Shown one piece after another: positions 28,215 through 38,066 of a stretch of 64,000 nucleotides of DNA (position 1 is its first letter; each line of letters opens with the position of its first letter). The stretch spans positions 2,827,501 through 2,891,500 of the forward strand of contig NZ_WTYH01000001.1 in the NCBI RefSeq assembly GCF_009827335.1. Direction: 5' to 3'. A program made the translations under genes and the position numbers. This DNA comes from Aurantiacibacter arachoides (GTDB lineage Bacteria; Pseudomonadota; Alphaproteobacteria; Sphingomonadales; Sphingomonadaceae). The notes beneath the pieces were generated by a model. That model searched no databases. It was not told where the DNA came from and worked only from the letters and a program-made list of their open reading frames with translations.

Positions 28215-29210
28215 ATGCAGTTCCTGTCCGATAACGCCGCGCCGGTGCATCCCCGCCTGTGGGATGCCATGCGCGCCGCCGATGCGCCGGATACGCCGTA
28301 TGACACCGATGCCCTCAGCCGCGAGCTCGATGCCCGTTTCACCGCGCTGTTCGGGCGCGAGTGCGCCGCGCTGTGGGTGGCGACGGGGACGGCGGCGAAC
28401 TGCCTGGCGCTCGCCACGATGGTGGAACCGCACGGCGGCGTGATCTGCCATGCCGAGGCGCACATCGAGATGGACGAGTGCGGCGCGCCAGGCTTCTATC
28501 TCCATGGCGCCAAGCTGCTGCTGGCGGATGGTGAGGGCGCCAAGGTGACGCCCGAAAGCGTTGCCGCGGTGCTGGCCGGCATCACCCGCGGCGTGCACCA
28601 GGTGCCCGCGCAGGCGCTCTCCATCACCCAGGCGAGCGAGAGCGGCCTCGCCTATCGCCCCGCCGAGCTGGCCGCGCTGGCCGCGCTGACGCGCCAGCAC
28701 CGACTGGGTCTGCACATGGATGGTGCCCGCTTCGCCAATGCGGTCGCCTTCCTCGGTTGCTCGCCTGCCGCGGCTGCCGGTCCCGTCGATGCGCTGAGCT
28801 TCGGCTGCGTCAAGAACGGCGGCATGGGGGCAGAGGCCGTGCTGCTGTTCGACGTGGAGCAGGCCCAGCGCCTGCGCTATCGCCGCAAGCGCGCGGGCCA
28901 TCTGCAAAGCAAGGGTCGCTTCCTCGCCGCGCAGATCCTCGCCATGCTCGATGACGACCTGTGGCTGGACAACGCGCGCGCTGCCAACAGTGCAGCGGCG
29001 CTGGTGGCCGAGGGGGCGGGCGAGCGGCTGGTCCACCCACAGGAGATCAACGAGCTGTTCGTGGCCATGACCGCGCCCGAGCGCGCCGCCCTGCGCGAAC
29101 AGGGCTTTTCGTTCTACGACTGGGACGATGCCAGCGTGCGGCTGGTCACCCACTGGGCCACCGACCTCGACGACGCCCGCGCGCTGGGCACGGCCATCGC
29201 CCGGTTATGA
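28215..29210 (+). CDS. Threonine aldolase-family PLP lyase
   Basis: 331 residues. Low-specificity L-threonine aldolase family: N-terminal QFLSDNAAPVHPRLWDAM, ATGTAANCLAL phosphate/PLP stacking region, LHMDGARFANAVAFL (PLP aspartate) and SFGCVKNGGMGAEAVLLFD with the Schiff-base lysine. Cleaves L-threonine or allo-threonine to glycine and acetaldehyde, or acts on related beta-hydroxy amino acids. The family consensus SFDSTKGLGAP is altered here, so the exact substrate is uncertain. The next gene overlaps by four bases. Confidence 0.88.
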   Translation: MQFLSDNAAPVHPRLWDAMRAADAPDTPYDTDALSRELDARFTALFGRECAALWVATGTAANCLALATMVEPHGGVICHAEAHIEMDECGAPGFYLHGAKLLLADGEGAKVTPESVAAVLAGITRGVHQVPAQALSITQASESGLAYRPAELAALAALTRQHRLGLHMDGARFANAVAFLGCSPAAAAGPVDALSFGCVKNGGMGAEAVLLFDVEQAQRLRYRRKRAGHLQSKGRFLAAQILAMLDDDLWLDNARAANSAAALVAEGAGERLVHPQEINELFVAMTAPERAALREQGFSFYDWDDASVRLVTHWATDLDDARALGTAIARL

Positions 29211-30139
29211 GCGACATTCCGGCGGCGCACAGGCCGCACGCCCTGCTGCGCCCCGCCATTGCGCTGCCGTTCCTGCTGATCGCGCTGATCTGGGGATCCA
29301 CCTGGTTCGTCATCACCACGCAGATCGCCCAGGCGCCCACCCTGTGGTCGGTCACCTACCGCTTTGCCATCGCCGCCCCGACCATGTTCGCGCTCGCGCT
29401 GGTGACGCGGCAATCGCTGGCCATGCCGCGCGCGACGCACCTGCTCGCGCTGGCGATGGGGCTGTTCCAGTTCGTCGGCAACTTCGTGTTCGTCTACATG
29501 GCGGAACTGCACCTGACATCCGGCATCGTCGCGCTGCTGATCGGGCTGATGTTCGTGCCCAATGCAGTGCTGGGCGCAAGGCTGCTGGGCGAGCCGATCA
29601 CGCGGCGCTTCATGATCGGCAGCGCGCTGGCGTTGGTGGGCATCGCACTGCTGCTGGTGAACGAGGCGCGCGTCGCACCGCTGGGCGGCAACGTGCTGCT
29701 GGGCACGGGCTTCGGCATCTTTGCCATGCTCGCCGCCTCGGTAACCAACGTGATCCAGGCGCTGCCCGCCGGACGCCGGGTGCCGATCGTGACGCTGGTT
29801 GCCTGGGCAATCTTCTACGGCGCGCTGATGGACACCGCGCTGGCGCTGGCCTTTGCCGGGCCGCCGGTCTTCCCCGCGGCGCCGATGTTCTGGCTCGGCA
29901 CGGTCTACCTGGCGGTGATCGGAACCGTGGTCACGCTGCCGCTCTATTACCGGCTGGTGCGCGAGCTTGGCGCGGGCCGCGCCGCGTATAACGGGGTGCT
30001 GGTGGTGGTGATCGCCATGACGTTGTCCACCCTGCTCGAAGGCTATCGCTGGACCGGCCTGGCAATTGCGGGCGCGGTGCTGGCCGTTGCCGGACTGGTC
30101 GTGGCGCTCAGGGCGCGGCAGGTGGCAAAAGACAGCTGA
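29207..30139 (+). CDS. EamA/DMT family transporter
   Basis: 310 residues from the ATG at 29207, overlapping the aldolase stop (ATGA). Ten membrane helices in two EamA repeats: FLLIALIWGSTWFVITTQI, YRFAIAAPTMFALAL and GNFVFVYMAELHLTSGIVALLIGLMFVPNAVLGARLLGEPITRRF in the first; ASVTNVIQAL onward to YYRLVRELGAGRAAYNGVLVVVIAMTLSTLLEGYRWTGLAIAGAVL in the second. Probably an exporter of an amino acid or metabolite; coupling with threonine aldolase makes an amino acid plausible but unproven. Tail overlaps the convergent epimerase by 32 bases. Confidence 0.9.
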   Translation: MSDIPAAHRPHALLRPAIALPFLLIALIWGSTWFVITTQIAQAPTLWSVTYRFAIAAPTMFALALVTRQSLAMPRATHLLALAMGLFQFVGNFVFVYMAELHLTSGIVALLIGLMFVPNAVLGARLLGEPITRRFMIGSALALVGIALLLVNEARVAPLGGNVLLGTGFGIFAMLAASVTNVIQALPAGRRVPIVTLVAWAIFYGALMDTALALAFAGPPVFPAAPMFWLGTVYLAVIGTVVTLPLYYRLVRELGAGRAAYNGVLVVVIAMTLSTLLEGYRWTGLAIAGAVLAVAGLVVALRARQVAKDS

Positions 30140-30899
30140 GCAGCCCTTCGCGATAGGTGGGATAGCGCGGCCGCCAGCCGAGCACGCGCCTGGCCTTGCC
30201 GTTCGCCACGCGCCGGTTCTCGGCATAGAACCCAAGCGCCATCGGCGACAGGTTCGCTTCCTCCAGCGTCTGCAACGGCGGCGGGTCCACGCCCATCAGC
30301 GCGCAGGCGTGGTCTATCACCGCGTTCTGGCTGGCGGGCAGATCGTCGGCGAGGTTGTAGGCGCCGGGCGGGGCATTCCGCTCCATGGCGGTGATGACGG
30401 CGCTGGCGATGTCCTCCACGTGGACCCGGCTGAAGACCTGCTCCGGCAGAGCGATCCGGTGCGCCTTGCCCGCCGCGATCCGCTCGAACGCGCTGCGACC
30501 CGGACCGTAGATGCCGGGCAGGCGGAACACGTGCGCGCCGCGGGCCAGCCAGTTCTCGTCCGCCAGCGCACGCGCCGAACGGCGCCCGGTACCGGTGGGC
30601 GATGCCTCGTCCACCCAGGCGCCGCCGGCATCGCCGTAGACGCCGGTGGAAGACAGGTAGCCGAGCCATGCGCGCGGCAAGTCGCCGTAGCGCGCCAGGA
30701 CGGGATCCTTACCGTCGGCCGGCGGGACGGAAGACAGGACGTGGGAGGCCCGCGCCAGCGCAGCGCCGACCGCGGCAGCATCGTCAAAGGCGACATCGCC
30801 GGCGCTGCCGGTGGCAGAAACGGCCCAGCCATGCCCCCGCGCGAGGGCCGCGATACGACTGGCTGAATAGCCGAGGCCGAAAATGAACAGATGGGGCAT
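30108..30899 (-). CDS. NAD(P)-dependent epimerase/dehydratase family protein (YeeZ-like)
   Basis: 263 residues from the ATG at 30899. Rossmann start MPHLFIFGLGYSASRIAALA has the glycine-rich loop with a GLGYSA variant, like E. coli YeeZ-type extended SDRs. LSSTGVYGDAGGAWVDE carries the SDR serine and tyrosine region (YxxxK replaced), FRLPGIYGPGRSAFERI and FSRVHVEDIASAVITAM are typical NAD-epimerase segments. Substrate unknown. It sits between two plus-strand genes. Confidence 0.83.
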   Translation of the reverse strand: MPHLFIFGLGYSASRIAALARGHGWAVSATGSAGDVAFDDAAAVGAALARASHVLSSVPPADGKDPVLARYGDLPRAWLGYLSSTGVYGDAGGAWVDEASPTGTGRRSARALADENWLARGAHVFRLPGIYGPGRSAFERIAAGKAHRIALPEQVFSRVHVEDIASAVITAMERNAPPGAYNLADDLPASQNAVIDHACALMGVDPPPLQTLEEANLSPMALGFYAENRRVANGKARRVLGWRPRYPTYREGLLSCLLPPAAP

Positions 30900-30952
30900 C
30901 TCGTGCGTTCTAATCGCTCGACCGTAATTCCCAAGAACATTAGGCACCCCTC

Positions 30953-33604
30953 ATGGATATCGCCCGCACCCCCGCCACCCCCGACGGCAACCCCGAGATG
31001 GCCGACGCCGCGCCCGATCCGGTCGATCCGGCACTGTTCCGGCGCAAGGATTACCGGCCATTTCCATGGCTGGTGCCGGAAGTGGCGATGGACTTTGCAC
31101 TGGGGCTGGAAAGGACAGACGTGACCACGGTGCTGCGTGTCGCGCGCAATCCCGCAGCCGAACATGCCGATACCATCCGCCTCAACGGCGACGAGATCGA
31201 GCCCGCAGGCGTCTGGGTAGACGACGAACCGGCCAGCGACTGGCGCATGGACGGCGGCGACCTCATCATCCCGCTGTCGGGTGACGCCCACGACATCCGC
31301 GTCGATACCGTGGTGGCACCATCTGCCAACACCAAGCTGATGGGGCTCTACGCCTCGGACGGAATGCTCTGTACCCAGTGCGAATCCGAAGGCTTCCGCC
31401 GCATCACCTTCTTCCCCGACCGGCCCGACGTGCTTTCGACCTACCGCGTGCGCATGGCAGGCCCGAAGGCGCAGTTCCCGGTCTTGCTGTGCAACGGCAA
31501 CCTCGAGGCGGAGGGCGCAGGCGAAGGCGATCATCACTTTGCCGAGTGGCACGATCCCTGGCCCAAGCCGAGCTACCTCTTCGCGCTGGTGGCGGGGCAA
31601 CTCGTCGCCAATTCCGACAGCTTCACCACCATGAGCGGGCGCGAGGTTGCGCTCAACATCTGGGTGCGGGACGGCGATCTGCCGCGCACCGGCCACGCGA
31701 TGGAAAGCCTGAAGAAGTCGATGCGCTGGGACGAGGAGGTGTTCGGCCGCGAATACGACCTCGACCTGTTCAACGTGGTCGCCGTCAGCGATTTCAACAT
31801 GGGGGCGATGGAGAACAAGGGCCTCAACGTCTTCAACACCAAGTATGTGCTGGCTGACGAGGATACCGCGACCGACGGCGATTTCGACGGTATCGAAGGC
31901 GTGATCGCGCACGAATACTTCCACAACTGGTCGGGCAACCGCGTGACCTGCCGCGACTGGTTCCAGCTCAGCCTGAAGGAAGGCTTTACCGTGCTGCGCG
32001 ACCAGCTGTTCAGCCAGGACATGGGCAGCGCCCCGGTCAAGCGGATCGAGGATGTGCGGGTGCTGCGCGGGGTGCAGTTTCCCGAGGATTCGGGTCCGCT
32101 GGCCCACCCGATCCGCCCCGATTCCTACAAGGAGATTAGCAACTTCTACACCAGCACGATCTACAACAAGGGGGCCGAGGTCATCCGCATGATGCGCACC
32201 ATGGCCGGCGAGCAACGCTTTCGGCAGGGCACGGACCTCTATTTCGAGCGTCACGATGGCGAGGCGGCGACCTGCGAGGATTTCGTGCGCGCGATGGAGG
32301 ATGGCGCGGGGCTGGACCTTGGCCAGTTCCGCCTGTGGTACGAACAGGCCGGCACGCCCCGCGTCATCGCCCGGCTCGAACACGACGGCACGACCGCAAA
32401 GGTGCATCTTTCGCAGGAGGTGCCCGCGACTCCCGGCCAGCCGCACAAGCGGCCCATGCCCATCCCGTTGAAGCTGGCGCTGTTCGATCGCGATACTTAC
32501 GAACGCGGGGAGGAGCAGCTGGTCGTGCTCGACGAGGCGCAAAAGACCATCGCCTTTGGCGGTTTTGCCGAGACACCGGTGCTGTCGATCAACCGCGGGT
32601 TTTCCGCCCCGGTGACGATCGCGCGCGAGGCGTCGCGGGATGACCTGGTCTTCCTCGCGGCGCGGGACGACGATCCGTTCGCCCGGTACGAGGCGTTGCA
32701 GGAACTGGTGGTGCGCCAGCTGAAGGACGCGGTCGAAGGCAAGCTCGACAGCGAGGCGCGTGACAAGGGTGAACTGGCAATCGGCGATGCCCTGTCGGCG
32801 GTTCTGGCTGACGGAAATCTCGACGATTCCATGCGCGGCGAACTGCTGCTGCTGCCGAGCGAGGGCTACATCGCCGAAACGCTGGCAGTGGCCGACCCGG
32901 CGCGCATCCATGCCGAACGGCGGGGCCTGCGCGCCGTACTCGGGCGGATGCTGGAAGCCGAATTCGTGGCGCTCCATGACCGTGCCAGCGCGGTGCCCTT
33001 CTCGCTCGATGCCGAGGCGCGCGGGGCCCGCAAGGTCAAGGCGCAGGCGCTGGTCTACCTCGCCGATGGCAACCCCGAACGCTCCGCCGAAATGGCGTTC
33101 GCGCAGTATCAGGGCGCAGACAACATGACCGATCGGCAAAGCGCGCTGATGGTGCTCACCGGGCTGGACGGGGTCGAGCGGACCAACGCGCTGATCGACT
33201 TCTACAACCGCTACCAGGGCAATGCGCTGGTGATCGACAAGTGGTTCGCGCTGCAGGCAAGTTCGATGCATCCCCATTGCCTGGAGCACGTCAAGGCATT
33301 GGCCGGGCACCGCGACTTTACGCTGAAGAACCCCAACCGGGTGCGCTCGCTCTACATGGCCTTTGCCGCCAATCCGCACGCCTTCCACGCGGCGGACGGG
33401 GAAGGCTATCGAATGATCGCCAACCTCATCCTGGCGCTCGACCCGATCAATCCGCAGACAGCCAGCCGCTTCGTCCCGCCGCTGGGCCGCTGGCGGCGGA
33501 TCGAGCCCGGGCGCTCGGCATTGATGCGCGAACAACTCGAACGGCTCGCCGCCGCCGATTTGTCGCGCGATACCGCCGAACAGGTAAGCCGCAGCCTTGG
33601 CTGA
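30953..33604 (+). CDS. pepN: Aminopeptidase N
   Basis: 883 residues, full length for the proteobacterial M1 PepN. The exopeptidase motif GAMEN is at 284-288 and the zinc site HEYFH at 320-324 with the third ligand E343. The N-terminal saddle domain, catalytic domain (NKGAEVIRMMRTMAGEQRFRQGTDLYFERHDGEAATCEDFVRAM), DUF3458 Ig-like domain (QEVPATPGQPHKRPMPIPLKLALFD) and C-terminal helical domain (YMAFAANPHAFHAADGEGYRMIANLIL) are all present. Cytoplasmic broad-specificity removal of N-terminal residues. pgeF overlaps its stop by eight bases. Confidence 0.97.
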   Translation: MDIARTPATPDGNPEMADAAPDPVDPALFRRKDYRPFPWLVPEVAMDFALGLERTDVTTVLRVARNPAAEHADTIRLNGDEIEPAGVWVDDEPASDWRMDGGDLIIPLSGDAHDIRVDTVVAPSANTKLMGLYASDGMLCTQCESEGFRRITFFPDRPDVLSTYRVRMAGPKAQFPVLLCNGNLEAEGAGEGDHHFAEWHDPWPKPSYLFALVAGQLVANSDSFTTMSGREVALNIWVRDGDLPRTGHAMESLKKSMRWDEEVFGREYDLDLFNVVAVSDFNMGAMENKGLNVFNTKYVLADEDTATDGDFDGIEGVIAHEYFHNWSGNRVTCRDWFQLSLKEGFTVLRDQLFSQDMGSAPVKRIEDVRVLRGVQFPEDSGPLAHPIRPDSYKEISNFYTSTIYNKGAEVIRMMRTMAGEQRFRQGTDLYFERHDGEAATCEDFVRAMEDGAGLDLGQFRLWYEQAGTPRVIARLEHDGTTAKVHLSQEVPATPGQPHKRPMPIPLKLALFDRDTYERGEEQLVVLDEAQKTIAFGGFAETPVLSINRGFSAPVTIAREASRDDLVFLAARDDDPFARYEALQELVVRQLKDAVEGKLDSEARDKGELAIGDALSAVLADGNLDDSMRGELLLLPSEGYIAETLAVADPARIHAERRGLRAVLGRMLEAEFVALHDRASAVPFSLDAEARGARKVKAQALVYLADGNPERSAEMAFAQYQGADNMTDRQSALMVLTGLDGVERTNALIDFYNRYQGNALVIDKWFALQASSMHPHCLEHVKALAGHRDFTLKNPNRVRSLYMAFAANPHAFHAADGEGYRMIANLILALDPINPQTASRFVPPLGRWRRIEPGRSALMREQLERLAAADLSRDTAEQVSRSLG

Positions 33605-34319
33605 CGCGCCCCGGGACCCGACACACCGGCAGGACGAGCGCGAGGCGATCCGCGCCCGCGTGCTGGAGGGCATACCCCACGGTTTTCTCACCGGCCCCGG
33701 CGGAACGGGGGAGCCCGATCCCGCCAACATCGCACCCGGAGCCGGGCTGGCGCTGGTCAAGCAGGTGCACTCCGCGCGTGTCGTCACCGTCGAGGAACCC
33801 TGCGCGCCCGATGCGCGACCCGAGGCCGATGCCCTGGTCACCGCCACGCCCGGCCTCGTCCTGGGCGTTGTTACCGCCGATTGCGCGCCGGTGCTGTTTG
33901 CCGACCGCGCTGCCGGCGTGGTCGGCGCGGCCCATGCCGGCTGGCGCGGCGCGCACCACGGTGTGCTGGAGGCGACCGTAGAGGCCATGGAACAGCTGGG
34001 GGCCAGGCGATCCTCCATCGTCGCCGCCATCGGCCCGACCATCGCGCAGGCGAGCTACGAGGTGGGACAGGACTTCATCGACCAGTTCGCGGCACCGCAG
34101 CACCGCTTCTTCGTCCCCGCCGACGCGGCCGGGAAATGGCGCTTCGACCTGCCCGGCTATGTCGGCTGGCGGCTCGAATCGCTGGGACTTGCGGCGACGG
34201 AGGACCTTGCGCTCGATACCTATGCCGATCCCGTTCGCTTCCACTCCTATCGCCGCGCCACCCATCGCCGGGAAGCGAGCGACGGGCGGCAGTATTCGCT
34301 TATCGCCCTTTCGGCCTGA
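33597..34319 (+). CDS. pgeF: Peptidoglycan editing factor PgeF (YfiH, laccase domain)
   Basis: 240 residues from a TTG at 33597 that overlaps the pepN stop; no ATG exists before the first conserved block. PgeF/YfiH removes misincorporated amino acids from UDP-MurNAc intermediates. Metal-site residues are intact: KQVHSARVV (His), TADCAPVLFADRAAGVVGAAHAGWRGAHHGVLEATV (Cys and His) and IGPTIAQASYEVG. The end FHSYRRATHRREASDGRQYSLIAL matches the family. The usual FxTRxGGVS opening is GFLTGPGGTGE here. Confidence 0.92.
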   Translation: MADAPRDPTHRQDEREAIRARVLEGIPHGFLTGPGGTGEPDPANIAPGAGLALVKQVHSARVVTVEEPCAPDARPEADALVTATPGLVLGVVTADCAPVLFADRAAGVVGAAHAGWRGAHHGVLEATVEAMEQLGARRSSIVAAIGPTIAQASYEVGQDFIDQFAAPQHRFFVPADAAGKWRFDLPGYVGWRLESLGLAATEDLALDTYADPVRFHSYRRATHRREASDGRQYSLIALSA

Positions 34320-34538
34320 CGCTGCCTGCCTGAACCCGCCAATTTGAACCCGGCCGACACGGCCCGGCAACCGTTGTCGCAATAGGGCCATAAGGCGGGT
34401 TGGCATCGCCGTTTCCCTCGTCTATCAGCCGCGCCAAGCCGCCGGTCGCGACAGCGCCGTGGCGGAGCATACAGGGTTTCTTTTCGGACCGTTCCGTGCC
34501 CTCGCGCGGCACACCGGCCCGACAGGCAAGGCAAGGAC

Positions 34539-35171
34539 ATGGCAACGACCACGGCTACCCCCGACGAGCACAATGCCGTCGTAGATAATGGCGCCGTCGT
34601 AGAAGATGGCGTCGTAAACGATGGCGTTGCGCCCGCTGCCGGACATGACGGCGTGCGCCGCCGCGACTTCATCGAAATCGCCGCCGTTTCCGCCGCCGGC
34701 ATGGGCGGGCTGGTGATGGTCTATCCGCTGATCAGCCAGATGTCGCCCTCGGCCGACGTGCTGGCCGAGAGCACGACCGAGCTTGACGTCGGCGCGCTGG
34801 AGGTCGGGCAGTCGATCAAGGCGGTCTTCCGCAAGCAGCCGGTGTTCGTGCGCCGCCTCACCGCGGCAGAGATCCAGCAGGCCGACGCCGTCAGCATCGA
34901 CGAACTGCGCGATCCGCAGACGCTGGCCGAACGCACGCTGGTCGACCATCCCGATCTGCTGGTGGTCATGGGCGTCTGCACCCACCTCGGCTGCGTGCCG
35001 CTGGGCGCAGCGGAAGGCGAGAACAAGGGCGATTACGGCGGCTATTTCTGCCCCTGCCACGGATCGCACTACGATACCGCGGCGCGCATCCGTAAAGGCC
35101 CGGCGCCGACCAACCTGCTGGTTCCGGAATATTCGGTCAACGGCACCGCGCTGGTGATCGGCGAGGCGTAA
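34539..35171 (+). CDS. petA: Ubiquinol-cytochrome c reductase Rieske iron-sulfur subunit
   Basis: 210 residues. Twin-arginine signal anchor [22 protein letters not shown] starts at residue 40. The 2Fe-2S site is complete: box 1 CTHLGC at 147-152 and box 2 CPCHGSH at 171-177. The 39-residue cytoplasmic leader before the twin arginine is longer than usual and contains [16 protein letters not shown], encoded by a 15-base imperfect tandem repeat. First gene of petABC; an AAGGA site precedes the ATG. Confidence 0.96.
   Translation: MATTTATPDEHNAVVDNGAVVEDGVVNDGVAPAAGHDGVRRRDFIEIAAVSAAGMGGLVMVYPLISQMSPSADVLAESTTELDVGALEVGQSIKAVFRKQPVFVRRLTAAEIQQADAVSIDELRDPQTLAERTLVDHPDLLVVMGVCTHLGCVPLGAAEGENKGDYGGYFCPCHGSHYDTAARIRKGPAPTNLLVPEYSVNGTALVIGEA
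34578..34625 (+). repeat. Imperfect 15-bp tandem repeat in the Rieske leader
   Basis: Three units of GTCGTA-n-A-nn-ATGGC at 34578-34592, 34596-34610 and 34611-34625 (one separated by GCC). All are in frame. Confidence 0.85.
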
Positions 35172-35191
35172 GAGAGAGACGAGTAGAGACC

Positions 35192-36487
35192 ATGAGCTTT
35201 CCCTGGGCCAGGCAATATACCCCCGCCAACGGGCTGACGCGCTTCCTTGACGAGAAGCTGCCGTTGCCGCGTCTCGTCTACAACGCGGTGGGTGCCGGCT
35301 ATCCGGTGCCGCGCAACCTTTCCTACTTCTGGAATTTCGGCGTGCTCGCGGGCTTCTGCCTGGTGTTGCAGATCGTCACCGGCGTGGTGCTGGCGATGCA
35401 TTATGCCGCCAACGGCACGGTTGCCTTCGATTCGGTCGAACACATCATGCGCGACGTCAACTGGGGCTGGATGCTGCGCTATGCGCACGCCAACGGCGCC
35501 AGCTTCTTCTTCATCGTCATCTACATCCACATCTTCCGCGGCTTCTTCTACGCCTCGTACAAGCCCCCGCGCGAGATGATCTGGCTGATCGGCGTGGTGA
35601 TCTTCCTGCTGATGATGGCCACCGCCTTCATGGGCTACGTCCTGCCCTGGGGCCAGATGAGCTTCTGGGGCGCCAAGGTCATCACCGGCCTGTTCGGCGC
35701 GATCCCGGTCGTGGGCGAAGGGCTGCAGGTCTGGCTGCTGGGCGGCTATGCGCCGGACAACGCCGCACTGAACCGCTTCTTCAGCCTGCACTTCGTCCTG
35801 CCGTTCGTGATTGCGGGCTGCGTGATCCTGCATATCTGGGCGCTGCACATCCCCGGTTCGTCCAACCCGACCGGCGTTGAGGTGAAGAGCGAAAGCGATA
35901 CGCTGCCGTTCCACCCCTATTACACTGCCAAGGACGGTTTTGGCCTCGGCGTGTTCCTGCTGGCCTACTTCCTGTTCGTGTTCTTCATGCCGAACGCGCT
36001 GGGCCACCCGGACAACTACATTCCGGCCAACCCGCTATCGACACCGGCGCTGATCGTGCCCGAGTGGTATTTCTACCCCTTCTACGCGATCCTGCGCGCC
36101 TTCACCTTCGACTTCCTGCTGCCGGCCAAGCTGTGGGGCGTGCTGGCGATGTTCGCGGCGATCCTGGTGTGGTTCTTCCTGCCGTGGCTCGATCGTGGGC
36201 CGGTGCGCAGCGGCCACTATCGCCCGCTATTCCGCAAGTTCTTCTGGTTCGGCCTCATCCCCTGCATGGCTGCGCTGTTCTACCTCGGCGGCGCGCACGC
36301 GGAGGAGCCGTACATCATGCTCAGCCAGATCGCGACGGCGTACTACTTCCTGCACTTCCTCGTGATCCTGCCGATCGTGTCCTCGATCGAGCGTCCCGAT
36401 CCGCTGCCCTACTCGATCACCGAGGCGGTGCTGGGTTCGGACAAGACGGCCGTGCTGGGCGAGAACGCCGAGCCGGTGGGCGTCTGA
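35192..36487 (+). CDS. petB: Cytochrome b of the bc1 complex
   Basis: 431 residues, the fused full-length mitochondrial-type cytochrome b. The heme-ligand histidine pairs lie in [12 protein letters not shown] / [21 protein letters not shown] and in [31 protein letters not shown]. The Qo-site PEWY is in [18 protein letters not shown] and [27 protein letters not shown] marks helix cd. Quinol oxidation couples to proton release in the inner membrane. 20 bases after petA. Confidence 0.98.
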   Translation: MSFPWARQYTPANGLTRFLDEKLPLPRLVYNAVGAGYPVPRNLSYFWNFGVLAGFCLVLQIVTGVVLAMHYAANGTVAFDSVEHIMRDVNWGWMLRYAHANGASFFFIVIYIHIFRGFFYASYKPPREMIWLIGVVIFLLMMATAFMGYVLPWGQMSFWGAKVITGLFGAIPVVGEGLQVWLLGGYAPDNAALNRFFSLHFVLPFVIAGCVILHIWALHIPGSSNPTGVEVKSESDTLPFHPYYTAKDGFGLGVFLLAYFLFVFFMPNALGHPDNYIPANPLSTPALIVPEWYFYPFYAILRAFTFDFLLPAKLWGVLAMFAAILVWFFLPWLDRGPVRSGHYRPLFRKFFWFGLIPCMAALFYLGGAHAEEPYIMLSQIATAYYFLHFLVILPIVSSIERPDPLPYSITEAVLGSDKTAVLGENAEPVGV

Positions 36488-36518
36488 GCCGCGTTGCTGA
36501 CTAAGGAAAGACGATAAC

Positions 36519-37412
36519 ATGATCCGCCTTGTTGGTATCCTCGTCGGCCTCGGCTTCGCGTTCGTGGCGCTGATCTCCCTCGCGTTCGGCATTGGTCCGG
36601 CCTTCTCGACCCTGTCCGAACACGGTCACTTCGTGGAGCCGACGGCCGAGCATGAATTCCACCTCGAGGCACGTGCGCCCGAGGGCGGTTTCGCGTTCGA
36701 AGGCCCGCTCGGTCGCTGGGACGTGGCGCAGCTTCAGCGCGGCTACCAGGTCTACAAGGAAGTCTGCTCGGCCTGTCACTCGCTCAACCACGTTGCCTTC
36801 CGCGACCTCGCCCAGCTCGGCTATTCCGAAGCGCAGGTGAAGGCCGAGGCGCTGACCTGGAACGTGCCTGGCGTCGATCCCACCACTGGCGAGGCCGTGA
36901 TGCGACCGGCGCTGGCGACGGATTACTTCCCTCGCCCTTACGCCAACGACATCGCCGCGCGCGCTGCCAATCGCAACGCCATTCCGCCAGATCTCTCGCT
37001 GATGACCAAGGCGCGGCATAACGGCACGCACTACGTCTACTCGCTACTGACCGGCTACCGCGACCCGGCCACCTTCGCCCTGGCGAGCGGTGAGCGCCTG
37101 GCGGCGGAGTTCCCCGAGTTCGAGACCACCGACGGCCTGCATTTCAATCCCTATTTCCCGAACCTCAATCTCGCCATGGCGGCGCCGATCACCGCCAACG
37201 CGGTGACCTACGCCGATGGCACGGAAGCCAGCGTCGACCAGATGTCGCAGGACGTTGCGGCGTTTCTCACCTGGACGGCGGAACCGACGCTGGTGAAGCG
37301 CAAGCAGACGGGCTGGTGGATCATGCTGTTCACGCTGTTCGTCACCGTGCTCGCCTGGTTTGCCAAGAACCAGCTGTGGGCACCGGTAAAGCCGCATCGT
37401 CGCAAGGACTGA
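36519..37412 (+). CDS. petC: Cytochrome c1 of the bc1 complex
   Basis: 297 residues. An N-terminal signal/anchor (MIRLVGILVGLGFAFVALISLAFG) and a single C-terminal anchor (GWWIMLFTLFVTVLAWFAKNQLW) orient the heme domain to the periplasm. The heme motif CSACH is at residues 83-87; PPDLSLMTKARHNGTHYVYSLLTGYRDP is a typical cytochrome c1 segment, and the axial methionine lies in NLNLAMAAPI. Closes the petABC operon, 31 bases after petB. Confidence 0.97.
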   Translation: MIRLVGILVGLGFAFVALISLAFGIGPAFSTLSEHGHFVEPTAEHEFHLEARAPEGGFAFEGPLGRWDVAQLQRGYQVYKEVCSACHSLNHVAFRDLAQLGYSEAQVKAEALTWNVPGVDPTTGEAVMRPALATDYFPRPYANDIAARAANRNAIPPDLSLMTKARHNGTHYVYSLLTGYRDPATFALASGERLAAEFPEFETTDGLHFNPYFPNLNLAMAAPITANAVTYADGTEASVDQMSQDVAAFLTWTAEPTLVKRKQTGWWIMLFTLFVTVLAWFAKNQLWAPVKPHRRKD

Positions 37413-37448
37413 TGCAGCGGGGATGACCCGGGTCGGCGAGGCGGGCTT

Positions 37449-37985
37449 GTGACTCCAGAGGAGCTCAAGGCGCTGGTCCGCACGGTTCCCGGCTTTCCGC
37501 AGCCGGGAATCCAGTTTCGCGACATCACCCCCCTGCTCGCCCATGCGAAAGGCCTGGCGGGTAGCATCACGGCGCTGGCCGACCTCGCGCGCGGGGTAGA
37601 GGCGCAGGCGGTCGCCGGGATAGAGGCGCGCGGTTTCATCTTCGGCACCGCCCTGGCGTTGGAACTGGGATTGGGTTTCGTGCCGCTGCGAAAGCCCGGC
37701 AAGCTGCCTGTCGCCACCATCAGTGAAGACTACGCGCTGGAATACGGCACTGCCCGCCTGGAACTCGACCCGACCCTGATCGAAAGGGGTGAGCGCGTGC
37801 TGCTGGTCGACGACCTCCTTGCCACGGGCGGAACGGCGACTGCCGGAATGCGGCTGTTGCGCCGCGCAGGGGCGATCGTGGAACATGCCCTGTTCCTGAT
37901 CGACCTTCCCGATCTGCCCGGCCGTGCCGCATTGGCCGACGAGGGCGTCGCGGCCCACGCCGTGATGGCCTTTGGCGGTCACTGA
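37449..37985 (+). CDS. apt: Adenine phosphoribosyltransferase
   Basis: 178 residues from a GTG at 37449. Salvages adenine with PRPP to AMP. N-terminal LKALVRTVPGFPQPGIQFRDITPLL, IEARGFIFGTALALELGLGFVPLRKPGKLP and the PRPP loop RVLLVDDLLATGGTATAGMRLL are intact. It follows petC by 36 bases and could share its transcript. Confidence 0.97.
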   Translation: MTPEELKALVRTVPGFPQPGIQFRDITPLLAHAKGLAGSITALADLARGVEAQAVAGIEARGFIFGTALALELGLGFVPLRKPGKLPVATISEDYALEYGTARLELDPTLIERGERVLLVDDLLATGGTATAGMRLLRRAGAIVEHALFLIDLPDLPGRAALADEGVAAHAVMAFGGH

Positions 37986-38066
37986 GATATGAGTATCGAG
38001 GTTTCGGGGAAAATTACCCACCCTCGATCATTGAGCGACTGACACGACCAATCCCCGGGGGTTTCA

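Noticed and set aside
30317-34042. 1241-residue minus-strand frame opposite pepN and pgeF
   Set aside because: Shadow of pepN, which has complete M1 motifs.
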